A stretch of DNA of 61,886 nt from Bacteroidales bacterium UBA4243 (GTDB taxonomy: Bacteria > Bacteroidota > Bacteroidia > Bacteroidales > F082), in contig DGXB01000051.1 of NCBI GenBank assembly GCA_002396205.1, positions 1-61,886 of the forward strand, in the 5' to 3' direction. The notes below the pieces were generated by a model. It saw only the letters and a list, made by a program, of their open reading frames with translations. It was not told the DNA's origin and did no database searches. A program made the position numbers and the translations under genes. Below, in pieces: positions 7,411 through 15,979 of the stretch (positions within the stretch are counted from its first letter, which is position 1; each line of letters opens with the position of its first letter).

Positions 7411-8151
7411 ATGCTGAAATTCGATTCGTTTTATTTCCAATGCCCGCATTGCCAAGCCTGGCTCGAAGGCCGCAACCTGAAAGCCGAGTTGGTGAACGAG
7501 GCCATCTTGTATTCCGATGGTAAGGTGCTGAACGACAATCTGATCACCACGCCTCAAAAGATGATTATGTGCCCGTCGTGTGGCCATGTCTTCTGGATCG
7601 AGAATCCCGTGGAGCCTCTGATTACCTACGACAAGCCCGACGCCGAAGTGTATTCGTGGAATACTTGGCGCTTCTTCGGCATCAGTTTTTCCGACAACAA
7701 GGGCAAGCTGGCGCTCATCAACCACTACAAGACCTTTCTGAAGAAAAGCCACTACGATCCGAGGAAAGAGATTTACCTGCGCCGTTTCCTTTGGTGGGCC
7801 TACAACGACCTGCACCGCAACCACCAGCATGTGCGCCTAAGATACTGGCTCAACGGATTCATGAGTTTCGGCGTTTGGCACTGCAACCGCAAGCTGATCC
7901 TCGAAGGGGAAAAGCTGTTCATCAAGAGCTACAAGGACTTCACGGCCAACCTTACCCGCCTGATGGCGTTGCTCGAAAAGCACCCCGAAGAGCAAATCGA
8001 CCTTGAGCTGCCCGAAATCCACCGTGAGCTGCGGCAGTTCGACAAAACGAAGGAGTTGCTTGAGCAGACGGGCGGCCGCACCCACTTCACCAACGAACTC
8101 TTGCGCCATTCTAAATGGAAAGACGCAAGGGTGTTCATGGTGTCGGGATAA
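7411..8151 (+). CDS. Hypothetical zinc-ribbon protein
   Basis: A 246-residue protein of unknown function. The N-terminal 60 residues carry two Cys pairs, CPHC at 11-14 and CPSC about 40 residues later, which form a probable zinc ribbon (FQCPHCQAWLEG and MIMCPSCGHVFW). The rest is helical and rich in aromatic and basic residues (KSHYDPRKEIYLRRFLWWAYNDL). No signal peptide or membrane segment is seen, so it is probably cytoplasmic. It follows rnhA on the same strand, but the 61-base gap leaves cotranscription open. Confidence 0.8.
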   Translation: MLKFDSFYFQCPHCQAWLEGRNLKAELVNEAILYSDGKVLNDNLITTPQKMIMCPSCGHVFWIENPVEPLITYDKPDAEVYSWNTWRFFGISFSDNKGKLALINHYKTFLKKSHYDPRKEIYLRRFLWWAYNDLHRNHQHVRLRYWLNGFMSFGVWHCNRKLILEGEKLFIKSYKDFTANLTRLMALLEKHPEEQIDLELPEIHRELRQFDKTKELLEQTGGRTHFTNELLRHSKWKDARVFMVSG

Positions 8152-8199
8152 ACGAGCACGCAGGATAACACGGAAGCGTTCTGAACTTTTTCAAGCCGA

Positions 8200-8272
8200 A
8201 TCCGCCGAACCTACTTGACACAATTCTTGCGTTGCATTGCGCTTCAGCGAGTTCTGCGGATTCAGCGTGGGA
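8200..8272. terminator. Imperfect long hairpin between convergent genes
   Basis: AATCCGCCGAAC and GTTCTGCGGATT pair with one mismatch around a 40-base loop, between the zinc-ribbon gene (plus) and ssb (minus). There is no strong T run, so it is only a possible terminator. Confidence 0.3.
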
Positions 8273-8280
8273 CTATTTCT

Positions 8281-8622
8281 TTATTCCTTTTCCCAGTCAA
8301 TCGGGAGCAAGTCGTGGATCCAGATTTCGGTGACGGAATGGCGTTGGCCTTTGTCGTCGGTCCATTCGTTGTTGTGGAGGCTGCCTTCGATGGCAATCCG
8401 TTTCCCCTTCTTCACGTTCTTCTCGACGCGGTCGGCCACTACGCCCCATGCCACGATGGGGAACCATTGCGTATCGTTGACCCATTCGCCGTTGGCGTTC
8501 TTCTTGTTCTCGCTGACTGCCAAGCTAAAACGGGCTTTCTTGTTGTTGTTGTTGAAGGTCTTCATTTCGGGGTCGGCACCCGGGCGGCCAATCAACGTGA
8601 CCGAATTTCTCATTGTACTCAT
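8281..8622 (-). CDS. ssb: Single-stranded DNA-binding protein, short form
   Basis: A 113-residue OB-fold protein: MRNSVTLIGRPGADPEMK, ARFSLAVSENKK, DTQWFPIVAWG, KKGKRIAIEGSL. It is a bare OB domain without the acidic-tip tail that recruits partners in housekeeping SSB; it ends at LLPIDWEKE. Such short paralogs are common in Bacteroidota. A second Met three codons on (8613) is an alternative start. It may serve repair or recombination rather than replication. Confidence 0.92.
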   Translation of the reverse strand: MSTMRNSVTLIGRPGADPEMKTFNNNNKKARFSLAVSENKKNANGEWVNDTQWFPIVAWGVVADRVEKNVKKGKRIAIEGSLHNNEWTDDKGQRHSVTEIWIHDLLPIDWEKE

Positions 8623-8743
8623 AATGTGTGTGTGTTTGGTAATTAATGAATAAGTTTAATCTGTTGTGTCGCTCCTCACTCGGCGCGTTGGCCGTTCGTT
8701 TGGTTTGACGATGCAAAGTAACAACCTTTGTCAAGACTAAGCC

Positions 8744-8790
8744 GTTGATTAAACGTTTGTTGTCGACAGTAGTCGTTTGTTGTCGTTTGC
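8744..8790 (+). promoter_or_regulatory. Phased GTT repeats upstream of the LytTR gene
   Basis: AACGTTTGT at 8752-8760 fits the 9-base LytTR site consensus. Related sites share their GTT at 8744, 8755, 8775 and 8785, spaced by about one or two helical turns. They lie about 150 bases upstream of the regulator at 8910 and could be an autoregulatory operator. A conventional TAnnTTTG box is not obvious here. Confidence 0.4.
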
Positions 8791-8909
8791 TGTCGGATAT
8801 ATTGTTGATACATAAAAAGATGAAATTTTATATCCGATTTAGTTTTTTTTGTTTTTGTTGACGGTTTGCGGAGTTTTACTATCTTTGCGCCTCATTAATC
8901 ATTAGAATA

Positions 8910-9719
8910 ATGTCTGCATTACCCAAGGATTACGCCTCAGGCAAAGGCCTTTTCAACCATATTATCGGTGTCCCGCTCTTCGTCTTCGGGATGCTGCTGC
9001 TGTTTTCGCCTACCAGCTTTGACCGCTTTTCAATTCCGTTCTCGCGCTATTCGTTCCATGCGACGATGATCTATTGCATCGTGCTTGTTGTTATGGCCTT
9101 GACGAGGTCTATGTTTTTGGTTATCAATCGAAAACACCAATCCGTACAATGGAGCCAAAGTTTGACGCTTTGTGCCCTGGAGGTGGTGCTGTCGGCAGGT
9201 TTCACCGCGCTTTACCTTTGGCTGATGTCGAGCCAAGCTGAGGCTTATTTTTGGTTTTTCGGGCTTTCGTTGCTCTATCTTTTCGTCTTGATGCTTATTC
9301 CCTACGCCATCATCGGCTTTTATTTCGTGATGAAGGAAAAGGACAACCAAATCATGAACAGGAGTCGCGACGCCTCGAAGGAAAAGATTCGATTTATCGA
9401 TGAACGCGACAACCTGAAACTTGTGGTGGCGGGAGATGCGGTATTGTATATTCAATCCGAGGAAAACTACTTGAAGATCTGTTATTTGGAACAAAACGAG
9501 GTGAGGTTTTGCACGATAAGAAGCTCCATGAAGCGGATTGAGGACCTGTGTGCCCGAAACGGGTTGGTGCGTTGTCATCGGTCTTATTTCGTGAACAAGA
9601 TTCATGTTCAGGCGCTCCAAAAAGACAAGGAATTCACATACGCCGTTCTCGACGTGCCCTCGGCTTCGCGGGTTCCCGTCAGCAAGAATTACTATGAACA
9701 GATTACGAGTCTTCTTTGA
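8910..9719 (+). CDS. Membrane-anchored LytTR-family transcription regulator
   Basis: 269 residues. The first about 145 form four hydrophobic segments (for example HIIGVPLFVFGMLLLF and SLLYLFVLMLIPYAIIGFYF). The C-terminal 95 residues form a LytTR DNA-binding domain: AVLYIQSEENYLKICYLEQ, SSMKRIEDLCARNGLVRCHRSYFVN. There is no receiver domain and no kinase gene adjacent, so it probably senses directly through its membrane part. Its target is unknown; possible binding repeats lie upstream of its own start. Confidence 0.9.
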   Translation: MSALPKDYASGKGLFNHIIGVPLFVFGMLLLFSPTSFDRFSIPFSRYSFHATMIYCIVLVVMALTRSMFLVINRKHQSVQWSQSLTLCALEVVLSAGFTALYLWLMSSQAEAYFWFFGLSLLYLFVLMLIPYAIIGFYFVMKEKDNQIMNRSRDASKEKIRFIDERDNLKLVVAGDAVLYIQSEENYLKICYLEQNEVRFCTIRSSMKRIEDLCARNGLVRCHRSYFVNKIHVQALQKDKEFTYAVLDVPSASRVPVSKNYYEQITSLL

Positions 9720-9825
9720 TTCTCGCGGGTCAAGGAGACGAAAAAAGGCATTGCATCATGACGGAATGAAAATTGGATATGGAAATGATTCCGGCAGATA
9801 CAACGCCTGATCGGTTGCCTTCGAT

Positions 9826-10527
9826 TCAGTCGAGATAGGCATGTGCCTTGTGCGTCAAGGTCTCGGCTATCAGGGCATGGCCACGCTCGTTGGGGTGGAT
9901 ACCATCGCTGCACAAATAGTCGTTGTAATGCACCATCTCCAGAAATGGCGTGGTGATGTCGATGATGGGCACATTGAGTTGGTTGGCCATCTTGAACAGT
10001 TCCACGTTATACATCTCGTGCCATTGATAAATGCGCATTGTTGTTCCACCTAACCAGTCGAGTATGTTGTCTTTGTTCAATCCTTTTGACAGGAAATCGA
10101 AAAACCGGTCAGGGTCGATGAGAGGCATCGAGAGGAGGACAGGCTTGATGTCGAGACTCCTAATCCGACGGATCAAGGCTTGGTATTGTTCCACAAACCG
10201 GGCGAGGGTCACCTTGGGTTGGTGGGGCTTCAGTGGGTCGGCGGCCACAGCTTTCCAGTCGAAGTCGCAGTCGTTGCCGCCATATTCAAAAACGGCGAAA
10301 TCAGCGTCTTTCATCTCCGAAGCATACCTATTGATATATTTCATGCCTTGTGTCGTGGTGCTTCCGAAGCAGGCAAAGTTCATTATCTTGATGCCCAAAC
10401 GTCGTTCGCAACGGCTGACGAAGTTGTTTTCCGAGATCTTATAGACGGGCTTGCCGTCGACGCCGTTGCCTTCAGAAACCACGCCGCGCATGATCGAATC
10501 GCCAAAAGTGCAAATCTTGTTTTTCAT
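9826..10527 (-). CDS. SGNH/GDSL-family hydrolase
   Basis: About 233 residues starting MKNKICTFGDSIMRGVVSE. Block I with the catalytic Ser is GDSIMRG, block III is EYGGNDCDFDW, and block V is SDGIHPNERGHALIAE with the Asp-His pair. These proteins are esterases, lipases or acyl-carbohydrate esterases. No signal peptide is seen with this start; the open frame extends 25 codons upstream but without conserved sequence. The substrate cannot be inferred. It is divergent from hydF. Confidence 0.9.
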   Translation of the reverse strand: MKNKICTFGDSIMRGVVSEGNGVDGKPVYKISENNFVSRCERRLGIKIMNFACFGSTTTQGMKYINRYASEMKDADFAVFEYGGNDCDFDWKAVAADPLKPHQPKVTLARFVEQYQALIRRIRSLDIKPVLLSMPLIDPDRFFDFLSKGLNKDNILDWLGGTTMRIYQWHEMYNVELFKMANQLNVPIIDITTPFLEMVHYNDYLCSDGIHPNERGHALIAETLTHKAHAYLD

Positions 10528-10625
10528 TGTGCTTGTGCTTTTGTTATTTCGGTGCAAAAATAGGATGTGCATGAGGCTTATAGGCAATCTTGTTATCGCC
10601 ATCCCAAAACAGTGACAAAAAAATT

Positions 10626-10674
10626 GTTTTTGGGGACAAAAGTGGCGTTTTTGGGGACGAAAAACGGTTTTGGG
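10626..10674. repeat. Phased direct repeats TTTTTGGGGAC upstream of hydF
   Basis: GTTTTTGGGGAC occurs at 10626-10637 and 10647-10658, and a weaker TTTTGGG copy lies at 10668. The period is about 21 bases, or two helical turns. They lie in the 282-base spacer between the SGNH hydrolase and hydF, and could be operator sites or remnants of coding repeats. Confidence 0.5.
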
Positions 10675-10783
10675 TGGAATTCATGACACCTTTTCCCTGT
10701 TGATTGTGACAAAAAACCGTCGTTTTTCCAGTCTTTTCTCCATGCATTTCGATTATTATTGGTCACCAAAACAGCCTTTTTAC

Positions 10784-10791
10784 TAATTTTG
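10784..10791 (+). promoter_or_regulatory. Promoter -7 box for hydF
   Basis: TAATTTTG, 18 bases before the ATG at 10810. It lies inside the longer open frame from 10759 and so supports the shorter start. Confidence 0.65.
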
Positions 10792-10809
10792 CACAAAAAT
10801 CAATTTGTC

Positions 10810-12000
10810 ATGGCTAAGGACTTGAAACCTCATATCGGCATTTTCGGTCGCAGGAATTGCGGCAAAAGCAGCCTCATCAATTTGCTTACTGGCCAACAAA
10901 TCGCCATCGTGAGCGACACGGCAGGCACCACTACCGACCCTGTCAAAAAGAGCATCGAAATCTTTGGCATCGGGCCATGCGTGCTCATCGACACGGCAGG
11001 CATCGACGACGTGGGCGAACTCGGACGGCAGCGCATCGACAAGACGATGAAGGTGTTGGAAGAAATCGACTGCGCCATCCTCGTCGTCACGGGAAACAAT
11101 TTCGCCGAGCCTGAAAAACAGCTGATTGCCCGAATGAAAGAATTGGCTGTGCCGTTTTTCGTCGTCCACAACAAGGCCGACGAAGAGCCACTTCTGGCTG
11201 TCGTTAAAGCAATGATTGAACAAAACTGCCAAACTAATATATTGGATTTCAGCGTTGTAAGAAATGATAGTATTGCACCGTTGGTGGAGTTGCTGAAAAA
11301 AACCATTCCCGAAAGTGCCTACCAAAAGGTGTCGCTTTTGGGTGGCATCATCAAGCCCAACGAGGTGGTGGTTTTGGTTTGCCCCGTCGACTCAGAAGCA
11401 CCCGAAGGCCGATTGATTTTGCCCCAAGTGATGGCTATCCGCGACGTGTTGGACAACGAGTGCATTTGCGTGGTGTTGAAGGAGACCCACTTGCAGCAAT
11501 ACCTTGAAACCATGCCCAAGCCAGCATTAGTTGTCACTGACAGTCAGGTGTTTGGCTATGTGAGCAAAATTGTCCCCCATGACATTCCTTTGACCAGTTT
11601 CAGCATCGTCATGGCACGCCTGCGCGGCGATTTTGACAATTACATAAAAGGTACGCCCCATTTGTCGCAACTCAATGACGGCGACACGGTTTTGCTACTC
11701 GAATCATGCACCCACCACAGCACTTGCGACGACATTGGCCGCGTGAAACTGCCTCGCCTGATCCTGAAATACACTGGAAAAGACATCCATTTCGAGTATG
11801 TGGCGGGTCTGTCGCCCATCGCCAACCCCGAAAAATACGCCATGGCCATCCAATGCGGAGGTTGCATGAGCACGCGCAAGCAACTGCTCAACCGCACCAA
11901 TCTCTTTGTCAACCAAGGCATCCCGATTAGCAACTATGGCATGGCTTTGGCCTATATGAACGGCATTTTCGAGCGGGTGATGGAGCCGTTTTGTAAGTAA
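10810..12000 (+). CDS. hydF: [FeFe]-hydrogenase H-cluster maturation GTPase HydF
   Basis: A 396-residue scaffold that receives the 2Fe subcluster from HydE and HydG and delivers it to apo-hydrogenase. The N-terminal GTPase domain has the P-loop GRRNCGKS (13-20), switch sequence TAGTTTDPV, DTAGIDD, and NKAD. The C-terminal cluster domain has CTHHSTCDD and the CGGCM motif (about 349-353), which supply the [4Fe4S] ligands. The ending, ERVMEPFCK, is usual. It is about 8.7 kb from hydG and appears to be its own transcription unit. Confidence 0.97.
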   Translation: MAKDLKPHIGIFGRRNCGKSSLINLLTGQQIAIVSDTAGTTTDPVKKSIEIFGIGPCVLIDTAGIDDVGELGRQRIDKTMKVLEEIDCAILVVTGNNFAEPEKQLIARMKELAVPFFVVHNKADEEPLLAVVKAMIEQNCQTNILDFSVVRNDSIAPLVELLKKTIPESAYQKVSLLGGIIKPNEVVVLVCPVDSEAPEGRLILPQVMAIRDVLDNECICVVLKETHLQQYLETMPKPALVVTDSQVFGYVSKIVPHDIPLTSFSIVMARLRGDFDNYIKGTPHLSQLNDGDTVLLLESCTHHSTCDDIGRVKLPRLILKYTGKDIHFEYVAGLSPIANPEKYAMAIQCGGCMSTRKQLLNRTNLFVNQGIPISNYGMALAYMNGIFERVMEPFCK

Positions 12001-12008
12001 GCGTTTGT

Positions 12009-12269
12009 CTATTCCTCCGTCTTTTCTCCCATCCGCGCCTTCATGCTTTCGAGGAAAGCCGCTGAGTAGTATTGGAAGAAGTTGAAATTCATCGCATTGG
12101 AGATGCGTAGGATGAGGTCGCCGTCCAAGGAGGGCTTGTTGAAGAGCTTGTAGACATGGTTGCGGGTGCAGCCTATCTCACGCGAGAGCCAGCCCACGCT
12201 GCGCTTGTCGGCCTTGAGTCGTGCTTGGATGATATGTCCGATGTGAATGTTGCTTGTTGCGTTTTCCAT
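12009..12269 (-). CDS. Small helix-turn-helix DNA-binding protein
   Basis: 86 residues with an XRE-like HTH at about 10-65: HIGHIIQARLKADKRSVGWL, REIGCTRNHVYKLFNK, then LILRISNAMNFNFFQYY. This type is common in Bacteroidales as a one-domain regulator. It ends nine bases from the hydF stop (convergent) and is divergent from the kinase operon, which it might regulate. A reverse-strand TACTTTTG box at 12292-12299 is its likely promoter. Confidence 0.85.
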   Translation of the reverse strand: MENATSNIHIGHIIQARLKADKRSVGWLSREIGCTRNHVYKLFNKPSLDGDLILRISNAMNFNFFQYYSAAFLESMKARMGEKTEE

Positions 12270-12374
12270 CTGCTTACGTAATCGAATAGCGCAAAAGTAG
12301 CCCTTAACAGACCTTCATTTTTCATCCATTTCATCCATTTGCATTTTCTTTCGATTCCTAACTTGAAAAATGCT

Positions 12375-12382
12375 TACTTTTG
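12375..12382 (+). promoter_or_regulatory. Promoter -7 box for the kinase operon
   Basis: TACTTTTG, 18 bases before the ATG at 12401, with a TTG at -33 distance. It favours the 12401 start over the open frame from 12380. Confidence 0.65.
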
Positions 12383-12400
12383 CCCAAAATAAGCGAAACC

Positions 12401-12964
12401 ATGTTATCCCTTCCCATCATAGCAATGATCAAGAAGAAGTCGGGGCTCGACTTCAGCAATGCCAAGGACTTCGAAGTGCTTTCGGAGTCGTTTCCAGCCA
12501 GCGACCGTTTGGGAGTCAATACACTGAAACGGCTGATGGGCTATGCCAAGTCGCCCATCGCGCCACGCAAAGCCACTCTTGACGCTTTGGCGCATTATCT
12601 CGGTTCGCCTTCATGGGAGGCGCTGACAGGTGTCCAACCCGTTGAAAGCGACTGGATGGAGAAGGCTTTTTTCGCCGATGAGATTCGCGAAGGCATGACG
12701 GTGGAGGCATCTTGGCTACCCAACCGTCATATCGCTTTGCTGTGTATCGGTGAAAACAAATTCCGTGTGACAGAGAGTTTGAACGGCAAATTGCTTGTCA
12801 ACGACGAGGTAACCATCTTTAGTTTTCGTTTGGAGTATCCTTTGCAGGTGTACCAAGTCATCCGCAATGGCGAGATTGTACGCGATGCTGCGGGCAATGA
12901 GTTGGGTTATGTGGCTGGACGCCAAAACGGATTGACAGAACTATTCATCAAGGAGGCAGCCTAA
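12401..12964 (+). CDS. Bacteroidota helical-domain protein, first gene of the kinase operon
   Basis: About 187 residues. Residues 1-75 (MIKKKSGLDFSNAKDFEVLS, VNTLKRLMGY, ATLDALAHYLGSPSWEAL) match a small helical, probably DNA-binding, domain often placed at the N-terminus of Bacteroidota signalling proteins. The C-terminal half is beta-rich (EGMTVEASWLPNRHIALLCI, VYQVIRNGEIV) and unassigned. Its stop overlaps the kinase start by one base (TAATG), so the two products are made together. It may be a regulator or kinase substrate; no phosphorylation site can be named. Confidence 0.7.
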   Translation: MLSLPIIAMIKKKSGLDFSNAKDFEVLSESFPASDRLGVNTLKRLMGYAKSPIAPRKATLDALAHYLGSPSWEALTGVQPVESDWMEKAFFADEIREGMTVEASWLPNRHIALLCIGENKFRVTESLNGKLLVNDEVTIFSFRLEYPLQVYQVIRNGEIVRDAAGNELGYVAGRQNGLTELFIKEAA

Positions 12965-14598
12965 TGAGCGATTCCGATTTCATCAATCCTGTACAACACA
13001 ACCAAGATGAAGTGTTGTTTGACAGTGGTGGCACCTGTGATTGCTACCGTCTCGTCAAAGACAATCGTGTGTATTGTGTCAAACGGCCTAAGAAGGACAT
13101 GCGTTCGTCGGAGGCTTACATGAACCTGTTCCGCAAGGAGTTCGAACTCGGCATCGAGTTGGAGCATCCCAACATTGTGCGTTACTTTGCCTATGATGAG
13201 GACGAGCAAGGCCCATTCATCCGCATGGACTACATCGACGGCGACAGCCTTGAGGCTTTTGTGGCCCAGCATCCTGACTATTTCAAAGATAAAGGACATA
13301 GGAAACAATTCTGCGACGAGTTGTTTTCAGCTTTGGACTATCTCCACGACAAGAAGATGCTGCACCTCGACCTTAAGCCCAGCAACATCCTCATCACCAA
13401 TAAGGGCCATCATGTGAAACTTATTGATTTGGGGTTCGGTTGGAGCGAGAGTTACCTGCATGATGTAGGTTTCACTCGAGAATACTGTGCGCCAGAGCAG
13501 CAGGCCGCCAAGACCGAGTTGTTTGGTCCTGCCACCGACATCTATGCCTTGGGCAAGATTTTGCAGCGTTTTGATTTGGCTAAGGATGCTGTAACGCAAT
13601 GTTGTCTGAAAGAAGATCCGAAAGCGCGTTACCAGAGCATCAATGCCTTGCGAAAAGCCATGCGACGTAGCGAAACAGTAAGAATTTCCTCAAGAATAGG
13701 TTTGGGGTTGGTTGCAGCGCTACTGATAGGTGCCATTGTTTGGCTGGTAGGCTTCAGGGAGAAGCCCTTGCCGCCGCGTCCCCCTGCGCCTGAAGGAGCC
13801 ATCAACGGGTTGTTTACCATCAACGAGGCGGGCGACCAGGTGTATTTCTCGAAAGGCAACTTGCAATACAAGCCTTCAACGGGTGTCTGGCGTTTTGCCG
13901 AAAACCAGTATGAAATAACAGGCGGCGACAATGCCAATATCACTCAAGGAGCCAACTGCCGCAGTTGGTTAGACCTGTTCGGATGGAGTTCCAGCGGTCG
14001 CGAGCACGGCTCGGTTTGTTGGCAACCCTGGAGGATGGAATGGTTCACTACTGACAGCACCCTTTATAATGCCTATGGGATTGACACCTTGAACTTGTAC
14101 GATGGTGACGGGCAGGCCGATTGGGGTTACAATGCCATCAGCAATGGCGGCAATGTGGAGAATGTTTGGCGAACGTTAAGGATCGATGAATGGGATTATC
14201 TGCTTGAGAAGCGTCAAACGGCTTCGGGCATACGTTATGCCAAGGCCATGGTGAACAACGTCAATGGCTTGCTGTTGTTACCCGACGACTGGGACACGCT
14301 CCGGTATCATCTGGAGGGGGTCAACAATGAAGATGCGATCTTTAACAGCAATTACATCACTGAACCTTTTTGGACAAAGAGTTTGGAGTCACAGGGAGTG
14401 GTGTTTCTGCCTGCTGCCGGCATTCGCGACTTGTGCAACGTCGCCCTCGTGGGCAACTATGGCTTCTATTGGTCATCCTCCATCGCGGACAACACCCAAG
14501 CCATAGGCATCTATTTCAGCAACAGCTTTTTCTACCCTTTGAATCTAACCAGCAAATACGGTGGGCGCAGCGTGAGGCTGGTGAGGGATAAGGAATGA
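12964..14598 (+). CDS. Transmembrane Ser/Thr protein kinase with extracytoplasmic FISUMP/C-lectin-like domain
   Basis: 544 residues. The kinase domain spans 15-235: Gly loop FDSGGTCDCYRL, VAIK-type Lys40 in YCVKRP, catalytic HLDLKPSN (134-141), DLG in place of DFG (155-157), and APE (176-178). All catalytic residues are kept, so it is probably active. A single membrane helix (about 245-263) and a Pro-rich linker (PLPPRPPAP) follow. The external part from 280 is a Fibrobacter-type paralogous domain ending YWSSSIADNT and GGRSVRLV, a C-type-lectin-like fold. The layout suggests a receptor that senses a surface ligand and signals inward. HLD instead of HRD is usual in bacterial kinases of this group. 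Confidence 0.9.
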   Translation: MSDSDFINPVQHNQDEVLFDSGGTCDCYRLVKDNRVYCVKRPKKDMRSSEAYMNLFRKEFELGIELEHPNIVRYFAYDEDEQGPFIRMDYIDGDSLEAFVAQHPDYFKDKGHRKQFCDELFSALDYLHDKKMLHLDLKPSNILITNKGHHVKLIDLGFGWSESYLHDVGFTREYCAPEQQAAKTELFGPATDIYALGKILQRFDLAKDAVTQCCLKEDPKARYQSINALRKAMRRSETVRISSRIGLGLVAALLIGAIVWLVGFREKPLPPRPPAPEGAINGLFTINEAGDQVYFSKGNLQYKPSTGVWRFAENQYEITGGDNANITQGANCRSWLDLFGWSSSGREHGSVCWQPWRMEWFTTDSTLYNAYGIDTLNLYDGDGQADWGYNAISNGGNVENVWRTLRIDEWDYLLEKRQTASGIRYAKAMVNNVNGLLLLPDDWDTLRYHLEGVNNEDAIFNSNYITEPFWTKSLESQGVVFLPAAGIRDLCNVALVGNYGFYWSSSIADNTQAIGIYFSNSFFYPLNLTSKYGGRSVRLVRDKE

Positions 14599-14600
14599 TT

Positions 14601-14648
14601 CAGAAACCAGCAAAATCTATCTTTTTTTCGAGATTTTGCTGGTTTCTG
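14601..14648 (+). terminator. Strong terminator after the kinase operon
   Basis: A perfect 18-bp stem (14601-14618 with 14631-14648) has a 12-base T-rich loop. The arm begins CAGAAACCAGC. There is no clear T run after it, but it directly follows the stop. Confidence 0.7.
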
Positions 14649-14762
14649 ACAGGAAAAGTATGCTATTTTCTTTTCTCGAAATGCAGGTAGTCCTTCAGAC
14701 TGCGCCAATTGGCAATACGAAAACTAAAGTCACACAACATTCTATGGTTCGGATGCACTAAA

Positions 14763-14786
14763 AAAAGAGACGCGCACGTCTCTTTT
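14763..14786 (-). terminator. Terminator of the FISUMP lipoprotein cluster
   Basis: A perfect 10-bp stem AAAAGAGACG/CGTCTCTTTT has a CGCA loop. On the reverse strand a T run follows. It lies 95 bases past the stop of the lipoprotein at 14882. Confidence 0.7.
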
Positions 14787-14881
14787 CTGAAACAAGATTC
14801 CCTTGTATTCTGAATTGGAATGTCGTATAGGTACCCACATTTCATACTCATCCTTACCAGTTAGTTAGTGACGGAGCAGAG

Positions 14882-15901
14882 TTATTTCCGCCGCAAAGAA
14901 CGCACTGGACGGATTGGCCAACCGTTGCAGCGATCAGCTATGCTGGGGAAGCCACACGCACATTCTGGGAGAGAGGTGCAGAGTGCGGTCGACCAGTAAT
15001 TGCACCAATCCCCCTGGCCATGGAGTTCGCTACCTTCGTAGTAGCTACCAGCGGCGGGTAGGAAAAGGCTGTTGCCGTTCAACGCTGTGAAAAACCGCCC
15101 GTAGACTCCATTCTGGGTCGCCCATCTACTACCAGTGTTGTCTACCAACTCATTCCATTGGTCCATGGTGGGCATACACCATCCATCGCCCCAGTTGGCG
15201 GTTGCGGCGTCGTCGCTTGGCTCCAGAGAAGTCAAATTGTCGGAAAAACCGTTGTAACCGTAATAGGACATGTTGCAGTACTTGGTCAGGGTGTTATAGT
15301 AGCCGTTGCAGTACTTGTAGGTGCTCCAGTTGTACTTTTCCTTTGCTTCGGTTTCCCCCCAAGCGAAATAGTCACCGTACTCTTCTGGTTTTTTCGCACC
15401 CACGTTGCATGTGGCCCACAAGGTGCCGCTCGGCAAGCCAAGGTCAACGTATGCGTGGCCATTGTAGATGCCGTTTCCTACGCCTCCGCCAGCATCAGTG
15501 GTGAAGCTTTTGTCGGCACCATAGTAATACTCCAGCCCACGAAACGCATAGGCGCGTACATGGTAGGAAGTTCCCGGCTCCAACCCCGTGACAGTATAGG
15601 TGAACGGCTCACTCCAATTTGTCGTCGAAAGGTGCATGTCATTCACCGTAGGATTTCTGTCCTCACCCCAGCAAACACCTAATTCGGTAAGCGTTAGTCC
15701 TGGCGTGGCAATTACATCACCCCCCAAGGTGGCCGTCGTCTGAGTGACATCTTGCGGCGTGTAGGTGGTCACTCTCACATTGTCGTTTTCTCCACCACCT
15801 CCGTTACCGCCATTGTTCGGGTCATCGGGTTTGTTACATGCGAGCGTGAAGGCCAACGTCAGTAGCATCAAGGCTGCTACGAGCCTCTGTATTTTTTTCA
15901 T
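14882..15901 (-). CDS. Lipoprotein with FN3-like and FISUMP domains (paralog 1 of 3)
   Basis: About 339 residues. The signal MKKIQRLVAALMLLTLAF ends at a lipobox Cys (TLACNKPDD), followed by a Gly/Asn linker. Residues 45-135 resemble the FN3-like units of the giant protein at 48.3 kb (TTATLGGDV, LTELGVCWGEDRNPT, GTSYHVRAYAF). A FISUMP domain follows: YNGHAYVDLGLPSGTLWATC, GDYFAWGETEAK, DDAATANWGDGWCMPT, LFLPAAGSYY, IRPVRS. The start 16 codons upstream lacks a signal and is rejected. It is probably exposed on the outer membrane; function unknown. Confidence 0.85.
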   Translation of the reverse strand: MKKIQRLVAALMLLTLAFTLACNKPDDPNNGGNGGGGENDNVRVTTYTPQDVTQTTATLGGDVIATPGLTLTELGVCWGEDRNPTVNDMHLSTTNWSEPFTYTVTGLEPGTSYHVRAYAFRGLEYYYGADKSFTTDAGGGVGNGIYNGHAYVDLGLPSGTLWATCNVGAKKPEEYGDYFAWGETEAKEKYNWSTYKYCNGYYNTLTKYCNMSYYGYNGFSDNLTSLEPSDDAATANWGDGWCMPTMDQWNELVDNTGSRWATQNGVYGRFFTALNGNSLFLPAAGSYYEGSELHGQGDWCNYWSTALCTSLPECACGFPSIADRCNGWPIRPVRSLRRK

Positions 15902-15979
15902 AACTGATACTAATCGGCTAAAGATAAAAATGATTTCATTTTTGCACAAAAATAAGATTCAGAAACACACGAACACGGG

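Noticed and set aside
14663..14851. 62-codon reverse-strand frame
   Set aside because: It runs across the terminator of the lipoprotein cluster and shows no family likeness.
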